From contig NC_088317.1 of the NCBI RefSeq assembly GCF_910592395.1, positions 15,502,001-15,566,000 of the forward strand: a DNA stretch of 64,000 bases, written 5' to 3'. A program made the translations under genes and the position numbers. Source of the DNA: Lineus longissimus. Lineage: Eukaryota; Nemertea; Pilidiophora; Heteronemertea; Lineidae. This document shows, one piece after another, positions 37,398 to 48,449 of this stretch. Within the stretch, counting starts at the first letter, position 1. Each line of letters begins with the position of its first letter. Below the pieces are notes generated by a model, which did no database searches, was not told the DNA's origin, and was given only the letters and a program-made list of their open reading frames with translations.

Positions 37398-38104
37398 GAG
37401 CAATGAGTTCTTTTAGACAGAAAAGGTGTTTCCACTCATTACATTAGAAAGGCACTCTGCATCATCTATCCAAACCCACTAGTTGCTTCCCAGAATGAGA
37501 AGTTTGCCAAAAGCAGTCCTTTATTGTGCATTCTGTGCGGGAGGGTAACTTTCAACCTCAGATCCTGTGATCAGTTCGACAAGGGTCCCCAATTGGTGCA
37601 TTATAGCCCAATCAAGCAATCGCCCACTGATTGGACTATTTCTGTCTTTCCTCTTAATGTTTGCTGCTACTAAATCCACGGGTTTAGCAGAGGTAGCTAA
37701 AGCAACCTGTTAATCTTGTTGCTGTAGACATGACTAGCCTAGTCAAATCGGCGGGTGTGAACAGCAAAATAGCCCGATCAGGCTACAACTTGCCAATAGG
37801 GGATCCTTGCCTTAGTGATTATAGCCAGATTGCTGGTAGTGTCCAGCCATCTGAGGAAATTTAAACGAATACCAGGATATAATTAACAAATTTTCACTTG
37901 CACCAAATACTTGTACCATGTCTTGCATGTGGCCCCCGTCATGGCTTTAAGTGTTGTCGTGTCTGTATATGTTTTTCTCTTACCAGAGGAATGGTTCTCC
38001 ATATCTCAGGGTTCAGTTCAGATCACCCATATGTCTGTGGCACTCCATTCTGTCATTTTGCCCCCTTTAACAGTTAAAGCTCACAAATATGGTGAACCTT
38101 TCCT

Positions 38105-38480
38105 TGTGGTAAGTTTTAATCTCCCCGCTTTCCAAAAAAGTAGGGGAGATCTTGTATCATTGTTTACAATTTGTCCATTAGTCTGTCCACCTGTCCAAAA
38201 GTGATATCTAACCCAGACAGTTCAATGCAAAACTTTGAATCTCATCCTCTAAAGTGCACAACGCCCTTCAAATTTCACTCCAAGACTGTTTCTTGCCCCC
38301 AGTGGGCGATATGTGAAAATACATTTCATAGGCCATGACTCCGTAAGTCCTTGTTGTGAGGCTACCAAAAAAATGTGTGGATGCATCTGCTGAAGCTGCG
38401 TCAGATGTTGTACTGATTTTGACCTTGACCTACTTTTCAAGGTCACTAACATCAAACTTATGGAGCATGGATGCATGGAT
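38105..38480 (+). repeat. Dispersed repeat related to the 302-bp satellite
   Basis: The segment has a gtaggggagatcttgtatca-like head, a tgtccattagtctgtccacc run, and a ttgaccttgacctacttttc ... aaggtcactaacatc block. The last block matches the tttgacctacttttcaaggtcacagaggtca part of the satellite units at 24.7-26.1 kb, so the two probably derive from one family. Boundaries are approximate. Confidence 0.45.
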
Positions 38481-39732
38481 AATACCCCTGTTATATGTCG
38501 ATCATACCACAATTCAGGTTCAACGTAAATTAAGTGACGTTTAACATCATGAAACCGAAGTGGCAGCCAAGTCAAAATGGTTCCAAATAGTGCTGCCTTT
38601 TGAATGGATTTTAGGTCCATTGAGATCTTGTATCAGCACTTTGTTAAAGTCTCAGATATTAGTCTTATTCCTGTCATGAAAGTGTTAATACGACTGAAGA
38701 ATTAGTATTGTGTCGAGATCACCAATTAAGACCATAACATGATATGCCAAGGGTGATCATTAATGATCATATTGTATAAGCATGTACTATCTCAATAGCA
38801 ATTTAGATAGGTAGGAACCAATTAGCCAAGTTTGCATCTGTTGCATTTATGCTTATCACAGAATCATTAAGTCTTGCGTTAAAAGCACAGTGTGATGGCT
38901 AAAGGAGCTGGGGGTGATTAAATATCAGCACTGCGTAAGTCCCCTTGTTGTAGGGGAACCGTCCTTAAGATTCATGGCCGGTACTATGATATACCTCTCA
39001 TGCAGTTTATACTGGCCATCCATGTAGTGGTGATTACTGACCCTCGAGTTTTATCAGAAAGGTAGACCATGTGGAAGGGCACACTGGCCAAATTGATTGA
39101 GGGGAATGTGACCGTGAGAGTGGGAGATTGAAATCTTTGGTTATGTCTTCATGTAAGGTGCCACCACATCAGCAGATTGTCCCTGTATATAGAGACCAAC
39201 CTCTACGTTCCAGAGAGAAGGCATCATGCAACTCAGGCAGTCGGTTTCTAATTTCATAACTGACCAGCTGTGTATATGTATCAGTAACCACTGACCCTGT
39301 ACTAGTATTATCAGAGAAGGAGGTCATGTGGAAGATTACATTGGCCAAGTCGATTGGGGGGAAAGTACCCATGAAAGTTGGAGATTGAAATATATAGACG
39401 TCTGCTCAGTCAATTTATGTCAAAATGTTCTTCGATTATTGCACCAGGGCAAAGCTTTCCTGTCCTGTCTTCATAAACGACCAAAAAATATCCTTAAAAT
39501 AAATTATTTCCGTCAAATAGTTTGCTCGTCTCGAAGCTGGTAAATGTGCCAGTGTAAGTAACAATTTGCCTTTTCTGAGTGGGGAAGGGCCTTGGGTGAA
39601 TTGTGGGGCTTTCGCTTCTCTGGATGTCATCAGGCTGAGTGAGGGCCAACGGTGTGGTGTAAACTGTCGGCATGATGCTGGGGAAAGAATGTGCATGGTG
39701 CTTCTGGTGGAAGTTTTGTTAATAAAAAAAGT

Positions 39733-39930
39733 AAAACCTCCCTTTTAAGGACACCCCTGGCCCTGGAACTGACCAACTCTGTCCTTGAAAGAGGGTTCTT
39801 ACTACAGAGCTCAATTATGATGGGAATGACAGCATTGGAACTAAAGGTTGTGTAATCCTAACCATGTTAACAGAGATGATGTCCTTATTGGAGAGGATTC
39901 CGCTAAAATAGGTTTCATTATAAGAGGAAA
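39733..39930 (+). mobile_element. Pogo/Tigger-like MITE fragment
   Basis: It begins taaaacctcccttttaagga and includes ctctgtccttgaaagag, matching the layout of the better copies at 53520-53706 and 55705-55860 (aacctcc start, internal gtcc...agagag modules). The terminal CAGTG is degraded. Confidence 0.4.
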
Positions 39931-41259
39931 GAAAAAACGTTCTAAAGAAATTCGGTGCGAGTGTGTTATGTAAACAATTCATGAAATAAACTGTCATCCA
40001 GATTTTAGTGGCTTAAATATAGTGTCCCAAGCTCAATAACAGTTAAAGTGGCCTTTCTCCCATGCAAATATTCCTCTGGGTCATGACTCAAGTAATAGTG
40101 CCATCACATGAGCTAGAACAAAACACAGTTGTAATCATGAAGACATGTTGGTGCTCATTAACTAGTATCAGACCAAAAGAATAAAGCATTATAAATGGCA
40201 TGTCGATCAATGAGTAATATATTCTTTATTCTTCATTCATGCCTTGTCACATGAACATCGTTTTTCACCCCTCACAAAGAAGTCATTTGTAACTTTTCAA
40301 CCGCACTTGTTTCCAGTTAGGGAAATAGATATGTAAATGGATGATAATGGCCATACTGTTATCCAGCATCATCTATCATTGTTTATTATTGTGAACTGCC
40401 AAATTTTTGCTGGCGTTTCATTTGGCAAATTTCCACAAAAACAAAAATGGCCCAAAAATTTGATTGGAAAAACAAAGACATTTCGTATTGTCAGAAATTT
40501 TCGTGAATTATAAGAATGATGAGGGGCAAATATTTGGTGCTGGTTTTCAGTATGCACTCATCATGAACGTATCAAGGAGATGTATTGTTCCTATTGTCTG
40601 TGGAAAAGCTGTCTGTCACCTCTGAGGTCCCACCTTCGATTACCAGTTGGTTTTGGTACACTCATGTGACAGAAAGGGCGACTCTCTTCGACAGCGTAGG
40701 TCTTGATATCTTCCCTTGCATGTTTACTACTAAATTAGGTGTGTCTCCACTCTACTAATTAGGTGTGTTTCCTGGCCCAGGCTTGAGACCTCAGCCAAAA
40801 TCATGCCTTACGGTCAGTTTATTGTAGAATTGTTGAGTTAGCGATGAGAGCTATCTCAAATACCTCTTTATCACAATGTGTATTCTAGATGTAAAATAAT
40901 CCACTGGGGCATGTTTGTTTTGAAGTTTGTAAAAATGAAAATTTGCCAGTGAAAGATTTTAGATAGTTTTCCATTAAGTCCGCTATGTATACAACACAAG
41001 ACAAAGATTGTAAAACTGGTTATGGTACAAGGGCTCTTAGGTTTGTAAATGGTATCATGCAAGCTTACTTAATTAATGGAAACATGGCAAGTTTAAAACA
41101 AATTACGTTGCAACCAAGGTTTTTTATATTCAAAGGTACAGTTTGCATGGGATTCTGATATTGCTTGAAACAATTAAATGTGGTGTGTCACTTTCTGTAT
41201 GCAATGTTTAGTTTTCATATTTCTTGTATTATGACTTATTTCTTCACTTCATGTTTTAG

Positions 41260-41337
41260 GTGTCATCGTTCTTGACCTCCATTGAGAGAAATGTGGAAAT
41301 GAATGAAAAAAATTCCTTGCTAAAGACAGACTGCCAG
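41260..41337 (+). CDS. Weak candidate cassette exon in CASK intron
   Basis: After a good acceptor (cttcatgttttag/gtgtcatcg) a frame of 26 codons in phase 0 runs VSSFLTSIERNVEMNEKNSL and LKTDCQ to a poor donor (ccag/gtttct). Both flanking CASK exons are phase 0, so inclusion would keep the frame and add 26 residues between the C-lobe and the calmodulin-binding segment. I know of no CASK homologue with an insertion here, and the donor is weak; chance is the more likely explanation. Confidence 0.15.
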
Positions 41338-41518
41338 GTTTCTTAAATTAGGCCAAATGTACTCTTAGATATTGCAGCCTCTTCCTTTCGCAGATGCAGC
41401 GCACCCCAAAATGTTATGACATAGTTTTCAAAAAATTATACTAGATAAAAAGAAACAAAACTGGCCCGATTTCAAGTCACTTAAATGCAAATGCAAAGCT
41501 GCTCATATTGTTTTAAAG

Positions 41519-41660
41519 CCTGGTCTACACTAGCAAACATTCGCCAACAATTGTTGGCCAACATGAGCCAACATCATGTTGGCGAATGTTTGGGGACCCG
41601 TCCACACTATCAAACACAGGCAAACATTGCCAAACAAAAGTTTGGCTGAGTTTGGCCGTG
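41519..41660. mobile_element. MITE fragment with perfect 15-bp hairpin
   Basis: The segment starts gcctggtctacactagcaaa, the style of a terminal repeat. Inside, aaacattcgccaaca (41535-41549) and tgttggcgaatgttt (41577-41591) are perfect inverted repeats; further copies of ccaaca and gtttggc follow. A second terminal repeat was not found, so it looks truncated. Confidence 0.5.
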
Positions 41661-42017
41661 TTTGGCATGAATTTGAGGGCATATCAGTCATTTCCCTCCA
41701 TTTTTCTTGAAAACAATGGAGAACCACAGAAAGGAAAGTGAAAGTGAAAGATGCAAATATGTAATTCTTAAGTGGTACGCCGTTTGTGTTCGATTATTGG
41801 TCAGGAAAATAGAAATGCAGTTTCACACAATGCTGTAGTGTAGTGATCAGGCATGCCACTTCTCTCAAACTTGGTATAAACATTATTTGTTTATCTGTCT
41901 CCACAATGGCAATGTTAAATTTCATATTCAGTACGCATTAATGGAAAATTTTTAAAAATTTCAAATTCAATTACAAATAACAAATTTCAAATTTTTAACG
42001 GTCAACCTTTTTTACAG

Positions 42018-42098
42018 GAGAAAAGCCGGGTCGCAAAGTTGCATCTTCACGAAACCGTCGAAGAGATGAAGAAATTTAACGCCAGACGAAAACTGAAG
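42018..42098 (+). CDS. CASK: CASK exon: autoregulatory / calmodulin-binding segment
   Basis: The acceptor is ccttttttacag/gagaaaag and the donor is ctgaag/gtaaga. The exon is phase 0 on both sides, 27 codons, encoding EKSRVAKLHLHETVEEMKKF and NARRKLK. The vertebrate exon encodes a closely similar stretch ending NARRKLK. This is the helix after the kinase domain, and the basic RRKLK forms the start of the calmodulin-binding region completed by the next exon (GAVLAAVSS). Confidence 0.96.
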
Positions 42099-42850
42099 GT
42101 AAGACTTGGTCGCTAGGGCAACAATGTTTAGTTAGATCCACTGGTAACCATGGCAACTGATTCTTCATCGACTCTTCGCTTTATGCAGGATATACGCCGG
42201 CTTGTCGTCGTGGACCGTCACAAAATGCTACGGTTTCGTTGGTGCTTTTATTGATAACAGGCCTGTGGTGTTTATCACTCGTGGTACTGCTTCGTAGGAA
42301 ATATCGTGAAATCCAAATTAGTGGATAATTGCATCGGCATGACATGATGGTAATGTCACATTGGATACGTTCTTGAAGTAACATCTCAATTTGGATCAAT
42401 TAGGAAATTTATCCTAGTTCCGTGGTGCTATCGGCACCGGCCGACGAGTGGATACATTGGGATGCTTCACAATTTGGATGTAAATAAAATCAATAGCTAA
42501 TGCCGAACGAAGTAAGTATGTTGTCCAATAGATCTGAAAGATGTGCGCTATTGATTTATTGATGTTTGACCAGTACTGTCACTCTGACCGTATTCAATGT
42601 GGTGTGTCCCATTTAAATGTGGCATGACCTATTTATGTATCTGACCTGGTTTAATGGCGACAGGTCTCATTTATGGTTAGCAGAATCATAGAGAGATTAC
42701 AACATGGACGATTTTGACCAAGGGTTTCTTGTCATTACCTAGGTTGATTTCAGTATCTTGTCTGAGTGGGGGATAATGAAAATCCCTGTTTTGTTGTCAA
42801 TATTTTGGGCCAATTTAACTGTTTTTTAAATCAGTATAGCCTGTTTTCCA

Positions 42851-43027
42851 TCATTCGGTGACCAGCCATTCTCTATTGTGGCCCCACCACTCTGGAATGC
42901 TCTACCGGATCGCCTGAGATTGTGTGACAACCTCAACTCTTTCAAGGTTCTTCTGAAGACCCACCTTCTTCAGGAGTCCTTTGAACATGTTGAAGGAGTT
43001 TATTATTTTCATTGCACAGCACATTGA
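42851..43027 (+). pseudogene. 5'-truncated LINE: reverse transcriptase ORF C-terminus
   Basis: A frame of 58 codons reads SFGDQPFSIVAPPLWNALPD, then RLRLCDNLNSFKVLLKTHLL, then QESFEHVE and on to a stop. The pattern FSxxAPxLWNxLPxxLR...SFKxxLKTHL is the conserved tail of LINE reverse-transcriptase ORFs of the CR1/L2/Jockey type. The catalytic domain and endonuclease are missing, as in a 5'-truncated insertion. The downstream 150-200 bp may be its 3' UTR; no clear tail is visible. Confidence 0.85.
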
Positions 43028-44195
43028 GCTTGGATACCGCCCATTTATACACTCGACTTGTTTGAGAGTGATTGTGATTGCGACTACATCTTGTTATAAA
43101 GCTTCTCGACTTTGGACATCAATTGAACCGATTTCAGATGTGTGGTGATAGAGTTACAGTTATGATTATTTTGGGAGTTGATATTTTATATCCATGGGCT
43201 TTGATGGCCAGGTATTTCTGCAAGTGTAGGTGAACCGCTGAAGTTTCAGTGTTGATTTCAATTGTCAATTCACAACAGTTGTGTTCTATTAGAAACATTA
43301 TTCACTAACATTTATTCGAGAGGAGGGCGTATTGCCTGCTTGCAACATCGACTGCTGATATCATGAAATATTGAATATTCCCTTGATATAATTGCTATCT
43401 ACCACCAGAAGCTATTCTATTTCTTTATTGATTGGTCATGCTGCTATGGGTGTAGTTTGAAAATATGTAAACAGATGTCTAAAGTACATCATCCTTGTGC
43501 CTCATATTGCCATTTTCACCATTTGCTTGTAGTTGGAACCCAGCATGCAAAGCAGCCTGCTCTTTACCGTCCGTATTGACCAACATCGTATTTTGCCCCA
43601 TATTACGCCATACACCCACTTTTCTGGTTGCCCCCCCTGCAGCGCCAAGTTATTTTTACACAGAGGCCCCCTCTTATTGTTTGGACATCTCTCAGCTGGT
43701 CTTATGATGTTACGTAAGTTCATATCAGTGCCATGGTAAACACGTGTTTTGAAGTGTCATCAAGAAGGCTGACTCTGTGCATCCTTTTCGGATGGAGATG
43801 ACTACAGAAATGCAATAATGACGCAGTCTCTGCATCTTGTTCACTGTTAGGGGTTTCTTCTGTTGGTGATAACGTCACAAGCGCAACGGTTCTCCAGGCA
43901 ATGTTCCAAAATTGATCGACATGGGATCTCTAAATGGCGTTTTTGACAGGATAGGTTTCCTCTGTGGAATATCTCATCTTTAAGAGGCTATGTAATTTCC
44001 CACGCGATGGTCAGCTCTCAACACGATATTTGAATTTCCTACATTTTTGCTGGCAGATGTCACTCTCCCACCTACTCTCGAACAAAAGATATCGCATGCA
44101 GGATATTTCATGCTCTCAAAAATATACTGGTGTGAAAGTCTCACGCGTTTCACCAGAATTCCTCCGCCAGTAGTTAAATCAATATTCACCGGGAA

Positions 44196-44335
44196 CAAGT
44201 CTAGCTAGGGAACCCTCCCAAGATCTGATGTTCTTTTCTCTAAAACTCGGCAACCCCAGAAGTCTTATGAGTTACCATAGAAACGAACCTAACAATGCAT
44301 AGATTCATTTAATTGGCACTGTTTCCTTTTCTGAT
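44196..44335 (+). repeat. Dispersed direct repeat, copy 1
   Basis: The segment caagtctagctagggaac ... ccccagaagtcttatgagtt ... catagaaacgaacct ... tgtttccttttctg matches 45228-45376 in order and orientation, about 1.03 kb apart. No coding potential. Confidence 0.7.
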
Positions 44336-44382
44336 TTGCCCTATGTCACCTAATCCTCCACTACTCTGGCACCTCCCCTAGA

Positions 44383-44545
44383 GGAAACCTCTGTAATGAG
44401 GACACTCTCTCTACGGAACATTGGATAATTATGGTCCCAAATAAATAATTTCTGCACAATTTGATCTCTTTAATCAGGCACCTCCCTATTAAGGACTGCA
44501 TTTGTCAGTCCAAAGGTTGTCCTAAAATAGAGAGGTTCTGTATTT
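44383..44545 (+). mobile_element. Pogo/Tigger-like MITE copy
   Basis: It starts aggaaacctctgtaatgagg and ends tagagaggttctgta; the reverse complement of the end (tacagaacctc) resembles the start of related copies (tacagtggaacctc). Internal ctccctattaaggac and gtcagtcc blocks match the copies at 53520 and 55705. No transposase. Confidence 0.55.
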
Positions 44546-45227
44546 TGTTAGAGTCGGCCTTTCGTTTAACATGTTTAACTGTATTCAATATTGACATCTT
44601 TGCTAGACAGGATAATTTGTTCATCGATTTCTCTCTATAAAGACTACAGCTCTTGTACCTCATTGCTTGCACTTATGGCCTGAGACCTCTATTAGCCAGC
44701 GTGTACATTCTGTGTAGATTTCAATGAATGTAGGTTGGTGAAAAAAGTACACCAAGAGTGCCTTAATTCCCACCAAATTTTATATGTGTTATGAAGAGGC
44801 TTTTATCAAAATAATAGTAAAAATTCAAAACATTCCAATACCGATTGCCTGAGAAAAATTGATTTGGGTACAGGGTGCCATCAAATCGTCACTCGCAGAC
44901 TGATATGGGCCTAGAATACAAGTTCTAGACTGGCCACTGACACAATATTATTTCCTTAAATTAATTATCAAAAAGTATATCCCTGTTATGGCCTGGCTCT
45001 GTAGATTAAGAATCCACCAAAGATTGAAGAATAAATCCACTTTCACCCATCACAGTCATGTATTTACCACAGCTTCACAGTTCAGTACGGACTATGTGTC
45101 TGTGCCACACTTCCGCCTGTGGATGAATACATGTCTCTGCCCTTATAAGATATTTGTTTTCCTAACAGAAGAAAACACTTTGTCCACTTCCAGCGTGTTC
45201 TGAGGGTTAAATCACCACCCACTAGCA

Positions 45228-45376
45228 ACAAGTCTAGGAACGGAAGCCGTCAAAGTTCTGATATTGTCTTCTCTATTACTCGATAAGGTCACAGTGGCTC
45301 ACCCCAGAAGCCTGTTGAGTTGCTGTAGAAACCAACCTCCAGCAATTACCTTAATTGACCTTGTTTTCTGTTCTTC
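45228..45376 (+). repeat. Dispersed direct repeat, copy 2
   Basis: The segment caagtctaggaacggaagcc ... ccccagaagcctgttgagtt ... gtagaaaccaacct ... cttgttttctgttc is the partner of 44196-44335. It ends about 100 bp before the open frame at 45473. Confidence 0.7.
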
Positions 45377-45472
45377 TCTCACGTAGTGTTGCCATCTGGG
45401 AAACAAACTCTAATAAATTCAAATTCTGTGTTAAAAAATTTGTATCTCAAAAAGTTGCCGAAGTAGATTTGA

Positions 45473-46631
45473 TCTCCCCACGCCAAGTCGAATTCCGCAC
45501 CATGCAAATATAAACATGGAGCTGATGTTCAAAGACAAGCTACTGAAATTGCACATGGAGCTGATGTTCAAAGACCATCATCTCAAACTGCACATGGAGC
45601 TGATAATCAGATAGCAACAGCCGTGAATCCATCAGGCACTGAAACAGTGAATAAGATTTCTTTTGAGGGAGAACTTGAAGCAAGACCTTTTTGCACAACC
45701 TATACTTTTCCAAGAATTACTGTTCGAAGATGTATTCGTGCCAGTTTGTGTAATAATAGCAGCTGGGCCTCTTTTAAAGGAATTGCCCTTGAGAGTTCTA
45801 CAAGTAGGACGCAGGTAGAGCAGGGGACTAATGTTCAAAGATCTAGCAGCCCAAGGACTTCCTTCCAAGATGTTCACGACACAGTTCGTCCCAAAACGTC
45901 TTCAGGCCGATCTCGAAGGGTTCTAGGGAACTCTATCCAGAGAATATATCACAGTTCTAGCAATAATCAGCTAACATCGTGGACTCCTAAATCTAATATT
46001 TGGGATGAAAACCTCAAATACAAACTTCCAAGGACCACCCCCAAAGGATCTGTATCAAATTCTAATATATGGCCAATACTTCAACGGGGACCCGAAGTAT
46101 TGGGGACTCTCTTGAACATAACTTGGACAAAAACCTCAATCTGGCAAAATCGAAAATAAGACAAAGCTTTTCAACTGAATCTAACAAGTCTCGCACCTTA
46201 TTGGAAAGTTCTGCCAATATTTCTTCCAGAGAGATTTATTCTAAACAGTACAATCAACAACTGTTTCACACCATTGGAGCCACTCTAAACCCGAAAGGGC
46301 AGACACTGTCGGAAGATGTTTTAGGTTTTAAAAATGTTGTCGGTGTTTCCGGAGGACGTTTACCACTAACTGGCGATGAGACCAAACCACCTGTATGTTT
46401 CCAAAACTTTATTCTAACTCCTTGGGTGTTATCAAGACCATCCTCGCCTTCCCAGGAGTAATGCCTGATGCTGACTTTGGGAAAAGTCCATGTAAAAGCT
46501 GGGAGCAAAGAGGAAAGAAAGCAATTGGAGAGTATACTGGCCTTCAGATTTTGAACCTATGTTCGCCCAACGTCATGATGTGTACCAGTTGTCCGCTGAT
46601 TAATTCTCAAATTAATAAGTTCTGTATCTGA
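45473..46631 (+). pseudogene. Nested ORF region of unknown function, frame-broken
   Basis: An open frame of 228 codons runs from 45473 (after TGA) to a stop at 46157, with no in-frame ATG. Three tandem 39-bp units at 45515, 45554 and 45593 encode HGADVQRQATEIA, HGADVQRPSSQTA and a shorter HGADNQ variant; a fourth degenerate unit (TNVQRSSSPRTS) lies further on. The product is rich in Ser, Thr, Asn and Arg. Near 46064-46100 the coding-like signal shifts to the frame ending at 46461: its NLDKNLNLAKS echoes the earlier WDENLKYKL. A third frame is open to 46631. An aataaataaaaaaaa tract follows at about 46692. This looks like a retroposed or mobile-element-derived coding sequence that has lost frame, inside a CASK intron. 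I recognise no domain. It could instead be several exons of a nested gene. Confidence 0.45.
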
Positions 46632-46691
46632 ATACCATGATAATCATTTGACATTACGATATGTTGACATAAAAACCAGCAGATGAAACTC

Positions 46692-46706
46692 AATAAATAA
46701 AAAAAA
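46692..46706 (+). other. A-rich tail after nested ORF region
   Basis: The tract aataaataaaaaaaa contains a polyadenylation-type hexamer fused to an A-run, about 60 bp after the last open frame. Such tails are left by retroposition; in an AT-rich intron it may also be chance. Confidence 0.35.
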
Positions 46707-46969
46707 TGATGTGAACTTTAAATTCTATGCCCCCCTCCCTCTCCCATGTTCTCTAAGCTCTGACCCTAAATGGAAGGCTGAATATTCTGATTCATAATTC
46801 AGTAAAGAGGGAACCAGAGAGACTTTCATGTCAGTCTGATTTCAACTGAACATGCCAACAAATAAAATTACTAGGAGAAGACACTTGATAAATGGGGTGA
46901 GAATTGGCGTGAAATTTCATGTGAGAACAACCAATGTGAGGGTGAATGTTTGAGACCTGTTTGTCCAAC

Positions 46970-48060
46970 GAGAATCTATTTATCAATACAGATCACATCT
47001 CGGCAAATTGGGTGCGGGATCAAATGTTTTGGTCCGCTTGATTTGAAGAATCCAATATCGCTGGCACGGTGATTCTGACATCAGCTTGTAAAAGGTTGAT
47101 AAAACACACTTCAGATTTTCCTCCCATACTACTTCAAAAATATATCAGTTGCTAGCAATACAAATCTCTTGCAAATTGGGTTTGGGGGCAAAATGTTTTC
47201 CGACCGTGATTTATGGAATCCAATATTGCTGTTTGCTTGGTTGATGAAATTCAAAATTGCTTTGAGCAGGTCTCTGGAGGCCACCCAACCAAGGGTAGCT
47301 AGACATTGGTGTGCGTGCCAAGATGGTATGAATGGATTGAGGTCTGAGTGGCGATAATTTCATTACCATTTCCGAGTTGGCTTCTGGAAAGCCGTGGCTC
47401 CATTGTAATGTGTATCTCAGGTTTTGAAATCAATCATGTTTTGGCTTTAAAACGATAGCCAAATGGATTGGTCTTGTTTTCTATTGTGGGTTTTTTTTTG
47501 GTGTGTGGTCATGCAGTTCATAGTTGCGACAACTTGATCATCTAAATTCGAACACCCCGTCCAAAAGGACAGCTAACCATTCGTGCACATGCCAAAATGA
47601 TATCAGTGGCAGTGTATATCTTTTTTGTTTCTTTTTGGAGCCAATTGTAGCCTTGTGATTCCATTTGATATTTACAACAGTCAATGTTTTGATATTTGAA
47701 ATACGTTGGCAAAAACATAGATTTCAGGACCTCTAAATTACTGCATTGTTTTTGATTCCAAAATGTCTAATATTTGTTTTGACATGATTTATGGAATTCA
47801 ATATTGCTGTTAGCTTGGTTGATTAAATCCAAAATTGGTTTCAACCGATATCTGGAAGCAAAACTAGAAGGCTTATATATTGATGTGAAGGCCAAAGCGA
47901 TATCAATGGTTGGTGGAGGGTATTTTATTACCATTTCCCAGTTGGCTAGTGAGGCTAAAGATGTGGAGTTTTTATTGTGGCAATAATGTATCCTGTCAAT
48001 TCCCAAATAATCCAATTTGAATCTAAATTTGTTTTACAAAATTCAAATTGCTGTTCAATT
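46970..48060 (+). repeat. Degenerate tandem array, roughly 200-590 bp spacing
   Basis: Blocks such as gatttatggaatccaatatt, gcttggttgatgaaattcaa, gccaagatggtatgaatgg and ttaccatttccgagttggct at 47165-47400 recur at 47750-47970 in the same order, with partial units near 46990-47100 and 47530-47660. Divergence is high; the open frames 47169-47357 and 47804-47986 are two units of the same repeat. Confidence 0.65.
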
Positions 48061-48337
48061 TTTTATTCCACGGTTTTAGCAGTTTCTGCAGTCAGGCTCA
48101 TAGTAATGTAAACTGCCACAATTTTTTGGTGTATAAAGAAATTTATTTTAGTTTTTCCAATAAAAAAACCTTGTGAATCTAGGTTATTAGTGAAATCCAT
48201 GAAAAATTGATGTGAATGAACATTTCCCATGTCAAGTTTCATATCACCCAACACCCTTGTCCATTATCAGCAAATCCAATTGAAACTTGGTTTCCAAACT
48301 ACATTTGTAAATATCGCTCTTTTTCTTCTTCGCACAG

Positions 48338-48449
48338 GGAGCAGTGTTAGCGGCAGTATCTAGTTCTAAATGGAACACGTTTTATAGCGACCCCAACCCC
48401 TCAGGATCCGACATGGGAGATTACAACGAAGATGAGATCACATCATCCG
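48338..48449 (+). CDS. CASK: CASK exon: end of calmodulin-binding region and linker
   Basis: The acceptor is cttcttcgcacag/ggagca and the donor is tcatccg/gtgagt. It enters in phase 0 and leaves in phase 1 (G of Gly). It encodes GAVLAAVSSSKWNTFYSDPN, then PSGSDMGDYNEDEITSS. GAVLAAVSS.K completes the calmodulin-binding helix as in vertebrate CASK, and the acidic tail matches the linker that ends in TSSG before the first L27 domain. The following L27 exon was not found in the remaining 15.5 kb. From 9541 through this exon the joined exons total 1,027 coding bases with no internal stop. Confidence 0.95.

Larger units (their letters stand above)
32841..42017 (+). other. CASK: Large CASK intron
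   Basis: A 9.2-kb phase-0 intron. It contains a 115-bp tandem array (35540-35880), a SINE head (37329-37397), a satellite-related repeat (38105-38480), a pogo-like end (39733-39930), a weak candidate cassette exon (41260-41337) and a MITE fragment with hairpin (41519-41660). The remaining stretches, notably 32.9-35.5 kb and 36-37.3 kb, show nothing I can name. Confidence 0.65.
42099..48337 (+). other. CASK: CASK intron with nested ORF region and LINE tail
   Basis: A 6.2-kb phase-0 intron. It contains the LINE C-terminal fragment (42851-43027), a repeat pair (44196-44335 and 45228-45376), a pogo-like copy (44383-44545), the frame-broken ORF region (45473-46631) and a degenerate tandem array (46970-48060). 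Confidence 0.7.
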
